Origin: Trichoplax adhaerens
Lineage: Eukaryota; Placozoa; Uniplacotomia; Trichoplacea; Trichoplacidae
Assembly: GCF_000150275.1 (NCBI RefSeq)
Contig: NW_002060943.1
Coordinates: 9,169,347 to 9,233,346 of the forward strand
Direction of reading: 5' to 3'
Length of the DNA stretch: 64,000 bases
Positions 57,757 to 64,000 of this stretch are shown one piece after another. The translations under genes and the position numbers were made by a program. The number at the start of each line of letters is the position of its first letter. The stretch's first letter is position 1. The notes below the pieces were generated by a model. That model ran no database searches. It was not told the DNA's origin and saw only the letters and a list, made by a program, of their open reading frames with translations.

Positions 57757-60700
57757 ATGGATTTAAATGAAAATGAAAAAAGTCTAATTCAAGCAGTATC
57801 TAAAGGTAGGTATTTACTGTTATAGGTTTACTGTATAATTACTGTACAGCATAATTAGTATGGTTATTTTTTGAGAAGATTGATTAAATCGTCGTTGTTG
57901 TACAATACCATTTGCTTCTTACAAAGAGCATGAATATGAATTATACGTTTTATAACACTGCCAGTATACAGTGTTATACACTACAGCAGTGCGTTATTAG
58001 GAGCAATATTCTTTACATTATAATTTTGATGATCGTAGTACGGTACAATGTACAGCCGATTCTTTTGTATTTCCACTCGACTTTATTAGACCCGAATTAC
58101 ACATTTCTTAATTAATATTAATAACCGATATTTATGATTAGCAATTAATGTGATATCTATGATATGTATATACTGTACAGTAAATGATTTCCTGTAGTAG
58201 CCTGGCCCTGCTAGGATGCGACCATAAGTAATGTATTTGCTTCCATTACTATGTTAATTCAATCTTTCTTTGGAAAGGTGACGAAGGAATAGTTCGACAA
58301 TTACTATGTGAATCCAACGTTTCCATTGATTGCTGCGACGAGGTAATATATACCCGTATTCTATTTAGACTCTAATATAATTGTACGTGCAATAATCCCT
58401 ATCGATGATATTATTATGTATTAAAGTTGATTTCGATTTTCACGCAGTATCATGAGTAGGCCCTCCGAATACCGTATTGTAATGTCTCCATTTTGGCATT
58501 AATATAAGAACTAATCATACTGTACGCCTCTCTAGTGAATTGTAATGCATTGCGTACGTATGCATTTTACAGGGCTTGAGGTACCCTATGAGTTACACCA
58601 CTGAAATACATGTAGCGGATGTAACTGTTTTAAAGATCACCAAAAACTGTTCAAATGCTGATTCAATTCTCGGCTTTTGGATACAGTAATAAAGGATGAA
58701 ATAGTAGAAATTATAACAATAACTTACTCGTTCTTTAAAATCTTACAAGCCTGCTATTAATGCTTATCTCTTTCATATTGAAACATTTTCAGACTGGCAT
58801 GACCCCCCTGATGCATGCTGCATATAAAGGAAATGCAAACTTCTGTGATCTCTTAATAAAAAATGGCGCTAATGTAAATTGTAACAACCATGAATATCAG
58901 GTATGCTCGAATATTACTACAATTCGTATTTGCAAAGGCTAATCATTTCAATATTATAATGTCGGTATCGAATACTAACCTTTCTTTTTCTAATGTATTT
59001 CATATATTTAAGTACACGCCTTTGATGTTTGCTGCCTTAGCCGGTAAGGCAATTACATTCCCAATTATGAAACTCTTTAGTTTACTTATAAAATTTACAT
59101 GGAATAAGATCTAGTAATATCTAATGTATAGCCTGTTGCTAAAATAAAGTTTTATATAAATTTATATACTGTACGTGTATACAGGCTCAGTGGAAACTGC
59201 TAAGGTGCTACTTGAAGCTGGTGCCTCGACAAAAGCTACAAATAAAGTCAATCGAACAGCGTCGCAACTTGGCGCCTTTGTTGGTTAGTGATTAACTAAA
59301 GTAGTAGCACTTTCATGTGCTGCAAATTTTGTATGAGTAGCACTTGCAGTATATTATTACCAAAGACTCTAAGTAATACGTATATACTAAACAAAAGTGA
59401 TTTGTAGCCAAAATACATTTGTTACTTCTATAATAAATGCAGTGTTATAATTATATTTAATTATATTATAATTTCTTATTGATTGTAAAGTTATTATCAC
59501 GTCTAGTACATGATGTGCAATTTTAGTAAATTTTATGAATTAGTAATACAAGAGTTTGAGAATTAATCACTAAAGCAGTTACGCCTTAAATTTATTTTGC
59601 GTTAAATGATAGGTTGTATAAATGTTATATTAAGTCTATTACTCTATGTACCTTATAATTATGATACAAATACCATTTTACATATCTAAACTCATAGGCT
59701 GGCTTTATATATCATCTAGATGATGTTCAACGTGCTATGTTTAAACTAGTTCCTAAGATTTACGTATAATATAAATGTATAGCTGCACTTTACTGTTAGT
59801 GTTATCCAGAAATCTGTATCTTCCTTGAAAATAATTTTACTTATTTTAGTTTTAATTAGCAGCTATCAAGAAACGTTAGCAATTACTGTAAAACTTTTGA
59901 TTCTAATAATTATATTGGATGGAAATTACGATTAAAGCATTAGAAATACATATTATTCGTTATACGGGTTAGGGTATATAATTGAAAACTTAAACTGGTT
60001 ACTTAATATTTGTACAATTTATCAGAATTTAATAACATTAAACATCCAAATAATAGGGCAGCATCATGTTGTCAGCTTTATCAACAGCTTCGTGCCTTTT
60101 GAAGAATTGGAATATTTCACAAAGCCACACGGTATGAAATAACAACAAAGTATCTTATAATTTACAGCAAAATAGTTTCAAAGCTATAATGTAATATGAC
60201 ACAGACTCTCCTTAGTCACTCTGAAATAATATGAGGACTTAAGCGCGCTGTGATTTGTGTGCTGGTCAACAGGTATAATAACTTTATGATGTAAACAGTG
60301 CTGCATCAGAATTCACTTTTTACCATATTTGATTATGTTCCTCAATGCCAATTAAAGACTTCACCTATAGGCAAGAGCTCACAATGCTTAGCCGGTTTCT
60401 AAAGTCTGCTCATAAAGTGTCTATACTCAACCTTATTCAATTACATCTTCCTGCAATTTAATTAAAATAAAAACTGACTATCACTTAACTTTAATATTAG
60501 AATTGATTCTTACAGTTAAAAGCTTGTACTATGAAATTTAAATTACTGATATCAAAAGTCTAGCTTTACTAAATATGTTTAAATCACATGAACAATGAAA
60601 TGCTTCGTAATATGATAGCGATATAGGGTTCTTTTAAATTTGTTGCGGGTGCGAATACTGTATTTAATTATCTTCACAGGCTTAGAAACTGAACCGAAAT

Positions 60701-61922
60701 TACCACCTTTAATGGCTCGAATTTTTCATAAATTACTACTAAACTCAAATATGAATCCTTGTCGCGTAAGTCTAAAAGTATTTTGCATAAGAAAGCTAAA
60801 CTCATCGTCGAGTATAATTTTTTCCTGATTTCATTTTTTACTTCTTCGAATCACTCTTACCAGATCGTTATCTTCCTGATGGATAACAAAGATCTAGTCG
60901 ACAACTGGGAGATTGCTGTATCGATGTTAGAGCTGCTTTGTGAAAGAAGTATGAAAGCTCAAGAAACTAACGAAATCATGTCAATGAGAATGCATTATTT
61001 TTCATACATTATTAAAGCAGTCGTAAAACATGAAGATGGACCTATGGCATTTTTGAAACAGTACGCCATGTCATGTTTGCAAAATTTTCGGCTGTTTAAG
61101 TGCAACCTTTGTAGTGATTATTTGTCTTAAATAGTTTACTAAAGGGTAGTGAACCCAATGGTGTGCAAATAAGGATGGAGCAATTCATCCGGCAAGCGAT
61201 TAGAAGTTTTCCATATCATGAGTCTACCTTATTTGTGCAGTTAGTGCGCAATATCGCTCCAGTGAAATTGGTAATGAAATATATACAGTATATTGCTTTT
61301 CCAAATTTATTAACCTGCAAGATTAGTTGCATATATGTACCGGTGATCACTTTTGACCTCATAAATTACTTGTCTAATAGGGAGATGATCCTTCTTCTCT
61401 TTCCGTTTTAACGACTGGTATTAATGGTCATCAAAGGTAGTAATTTCGGATAACAAATTAAAATTAACGTACAATTATTTCTTCCTGCACCTTAATATAT
61501 CTAACATACTCAATATCACCTGATAGTGCCGACTTCAGCGATTGTTGCTATACTTGCGGAGAGAAAAGAGCCAACATGAAATGTTCAGCTTGTAAAAAGG
61601 TTATTAATTTTCACATATTGCATTGTAATAAGACTAATTAATTAACTTATAGAGTTAACAATGTGGAAGGCCGCGTCTTTCGTGATTTTTAATTATTTCG
61701 ATTTCCGTATATATGTACTCTGTTTAGGTTAAGTATTGCGATCAAAGATGTCAGAAATTTCACTGGTTCACACACAAAAAATTTTGTAAATATTTTGCCG
61801 AAGAATTCTTACGCGAACAAAAACTACAAGAAGCTGAGGAGAACATTTCACAATCTGCCAATACTTGCATAAGTGAAGCAAATATTTCTGGCGAAACCTC
61901 TGATCCCAAATCAGAACAATGA
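57757..61922 (+). CDS. ANKMY2: Ankyrin repeat and MYND-type zinc finger protein 2
   Basis: In vertebrates ANKMY2 partners with FKBP38, moves adenylyl cyclases to cilia and affects Hedgehog signalling. Twelve exons keep frame: 57757-57805, 58278-58342, 58793-58900, 59013-59043, 59185-59283, 60057-60131, 60680-60765, 60864-61060, 61135-61270, 61381-61436, 61527-61599 and 61728-61922; 1170 nt, 389 aa. Ankyrin repeats: [40 protein letters not shown] and a third ([15 protein letters not shown]). The middle region has [20 protein letters not shown] and [10 protein letters not shown], typical of the family. The MYND finger near the C-terminus has the expected Cys/His set: [18 protein letters not shown], then [18 protein letters not shown]. 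The tail is shorter than human (441 aa). Confidence 0.95.
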
Positions 61923-63826
61923 TAGTCATTTTTACAATCGTGGAAATAATGTAGTATAAAACAAAAATGGTAATTTTTAAAATTGTACGTAGGCAAGCTT
62001 TTGTATTAAAGGCTGTCATCATAATGTCATTTTTCATTCTTTGGCATATGGAATTTTAATTGCATTAGTATTATCTTACCTAGCCTATTTAAAATGAGTT
62101 CATAAACGTTATTTAGAGCCTTCAACTGCATTTATTATTATGGAGTAAAGTAGTAATATCTGCATGTAAGTACAATAAACTGACAATACATATTACTGTA
62201 TGTATGTTTTCTGGTAGATAAATTGTTGTAATCATGAATTATATAAATTGGTAATTTACTGCTGACGTCGGATGTAACACAGCAGTACATATTCTTTGTA
62301 ATATTTCTGTGATTTGCTGTTGCCTCTTCAAATAAATCTACTGTAAATGTGATTGGTAACTTACATTTAATTGGTAGAGGATCCTCTATTTGCATAAATG
62401 GACTCAATTATGCATCGTTAGGTATCGAATTTTTGATCGCCCTTAAAGATTTAAATGATTTGCTATTACTTCAATAGCCAACGTTGGATCACTCCAATAC
62501 GAATTTAAACTACTTCGATCGCGAAGTTCGATATCTTATATGAAAGTTTTGCTTATTAAAGATTAATTTATAAGTTATTAATGCGTTGGTACCAGCATTA
62601 GCGCTTAACTTATCAACTTTATCAATTTATCCAGCTTTACTAGCCCAAGGTGACGATGCCAGAGTACATATCGTAACCCTTAATGATTAATGAATTAACT
62701 AGAGAAACTGCATACGAGCTATATCATATACATTATGTAGCAACCAATTCAAGTTTCTGGTAAAGTACGTATTGTACATTAGGAATAGGCACTTAATTCC
62801 GGCTAAAATAAAGCTGTGAATAACCAGCAAAGTATCGTACTTGTTCTTGAGAGATGATTACAGTATCAATTAAGATGAGAACAGAGGAAAGATATAATGA
62901 TATCAATATAAAACCTGATATTAGTATAAGTAAAATTAATTTTCTGTATAAGGTACAGTATATCCAGAGAACTATAAATATTAAGATGTTTTGATACAGT
63001 ACTGACACTACATTTATGAGTTCTTAATCAATTTTATATTACAACCACAAAATGGAGCTTGATTTTTGAATGATGAACGTAAAATCAAGAGAAGAAAGTG
63101 ATTTACCTATTGGTGAGGTACTATTACTATACTCATAATAACTAATAGTCTCCATAATACAACTTAAAAGTGCAGTAAAATAGAAATGGTAGTGCACATG
63201 ATCTGATCTCAAATTCTACATACTAAGCGAAAAGATATAGCATCTCTGTAAGTCTAAACTGTAAAATATCTACACAATAGTTTGAGTTCGGGTGCTATAG
63301 ATTGCTAGCAGTTTGCATATGCTTTTCACTTGCTACCGTTGGAGTAAATGTACTAAGTGGCGATTGAACTGCTCAAACTTACAACGGAGTCTGTTTAGAT
63401 GCTCAATCGGAATATCTTTTGATTTGGTTGCAAGGATGAGTGTGCGATTCTTCATTACTATGCTGCATAGTTCTTAGATTCTTTGCTTCTTAACAGGTTT
63501 CATGCAATCATAGATACTTGTATGAGTTTTGATAAGTTAAGAGTATTTGTATTTCACACGAATATTTTATTAATTTTTTTAAAGCCTGTAATAAGCATTG
63601 CTTGTACATTTCTATTCTTAACTCTATCATCGCTAGTAGTGGATGGCAAAACGATAATGATTGCTCTTATACTGACAGAGTAATCAGGTATATGATATAA
63701 TCATGAAGATGCATTACTTCTTCCCTTATTACCTTATCCTCAGTTAACGAAGCAATATGCATAGTCAATCGTTTAATCATTAAGTGAGTTTAGATATGTT
63801 TTGAAAAAATAAATATTTTTACTTAC
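61923..63826. other. Mostly non-coding DNA right of ANKMY2
   Basis: No gene recognised. A minus-strand ORF near 62400-62265 reads QIEDPLPIKCKLPITFTVDL and continues to NMYCCVTSDVSS before a GTAAAT donor-like site. It may be an exon, but I recognise no family. Other ORFs (62793-63008 minus, 63483-63683 plus) are hydrophobic AT-rich reads without support. Confidence 0.35.
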
Positions 63827-63882
63827 CATACGATATAGCTTATTATACATAGGCACATCAATAGTTTTATCACAATATGTTA
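63827..63882 (-). CDS. Possible internal exon of an unidentified minus-strand gene
   Basis: A 56-nt segment lies between a CTTTAG acceptor and a strong ATG|GTAAGT donor on the minus strand. It reads TYCDKTIDVPMYNKLYRM without stops. No family is recognised; the gene would start beyond the right edge. Weak evidence only. Confidence 0.25.
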
Positions 63883-64000
63883 CTAAAGGTAATCCTTTAT
63901 GCGTCAAAAGATTCTCGTATAGGATTCAATCATCATAAAATACATTTTAATGAATACGAAATAGTGACTACAAAATAAAGCACATTATACAAATTGAATA

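Overview
The window is eukaryotic nuclear DNA. Genes are split by many short GT-AG introns, there are no operons or Shine-Dalgarno sites, and the base composition is strongly AT-rich. Every recognised protein is an animal ortholog, and several rebuild to almost exactly the human length (SKI8/WDR61 305 aa, ALG13 165 aa, RPL17/uL22 184 aa). Gene density (about 11 genes in 64 kb), short introns, low GC and a very short APC fit an early-branching animal, most likely a placozoan (Trichoplax/Hoilungia type). The species call is inference; I could not run a search.

Layout, left to right: PEMT 5' exons (minus, runs off the left edge); a tandem array with a TACTGTAC-rich core; TTC23 (plus); LYSMD1/2-like (minus); SKI8/WDR61 (plus); a short APC-like armadillo protein (minus); a 5.6 kb gene-free stretch with foldback hairpins; USP8 (minus); a second tandem array and a decayed ORF region; CEP78 (minus); tRNA-Pro(AGG); ALG13 (plus); PEX11-gamma (minus); RPL17/uL22 (minus); a TACTGTAC-dense region with a 56-bp inverted repeat; a single-exon bacterial-type uracil phosphoribosyltransferase (plus); ANKMY2 (plus); then 2 kb with only weak exon candidates.

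The genes are housekeeping or cell-biological and do not form one pathway. Themes are lipid and glycan synthesis (PEMT, ALG13), peroxisome division (PEX11), RNA surveillance/transcription (SKI8), translation (RPL17, tRNA-Pro), endosomal deubiquitination (USP8), Wnt-type scaffolding (APC), and cilium/centrosome proteins (TTC23, CEP78, ANKMY2).

The most unusual signals are: (1) a palindrome-rich TACTGTAC/GTACAGT vocabulary concentrated in intergenic DNA upstream of gene starts and sparse between convergent genes; (2) an intronless UPRT of bacterial (Bacteroidota-like) type, a good horizontal-transfer candidate; (3) an 849-aa APC lacking almost all of the usual C-terminal half; (4) tandem units that each carry an E-box and a splice-acceptor/donor pair bracketing an exon-sized segment. 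Exon boundaries were set by hand from splice consensus, reading frame and family similarity.
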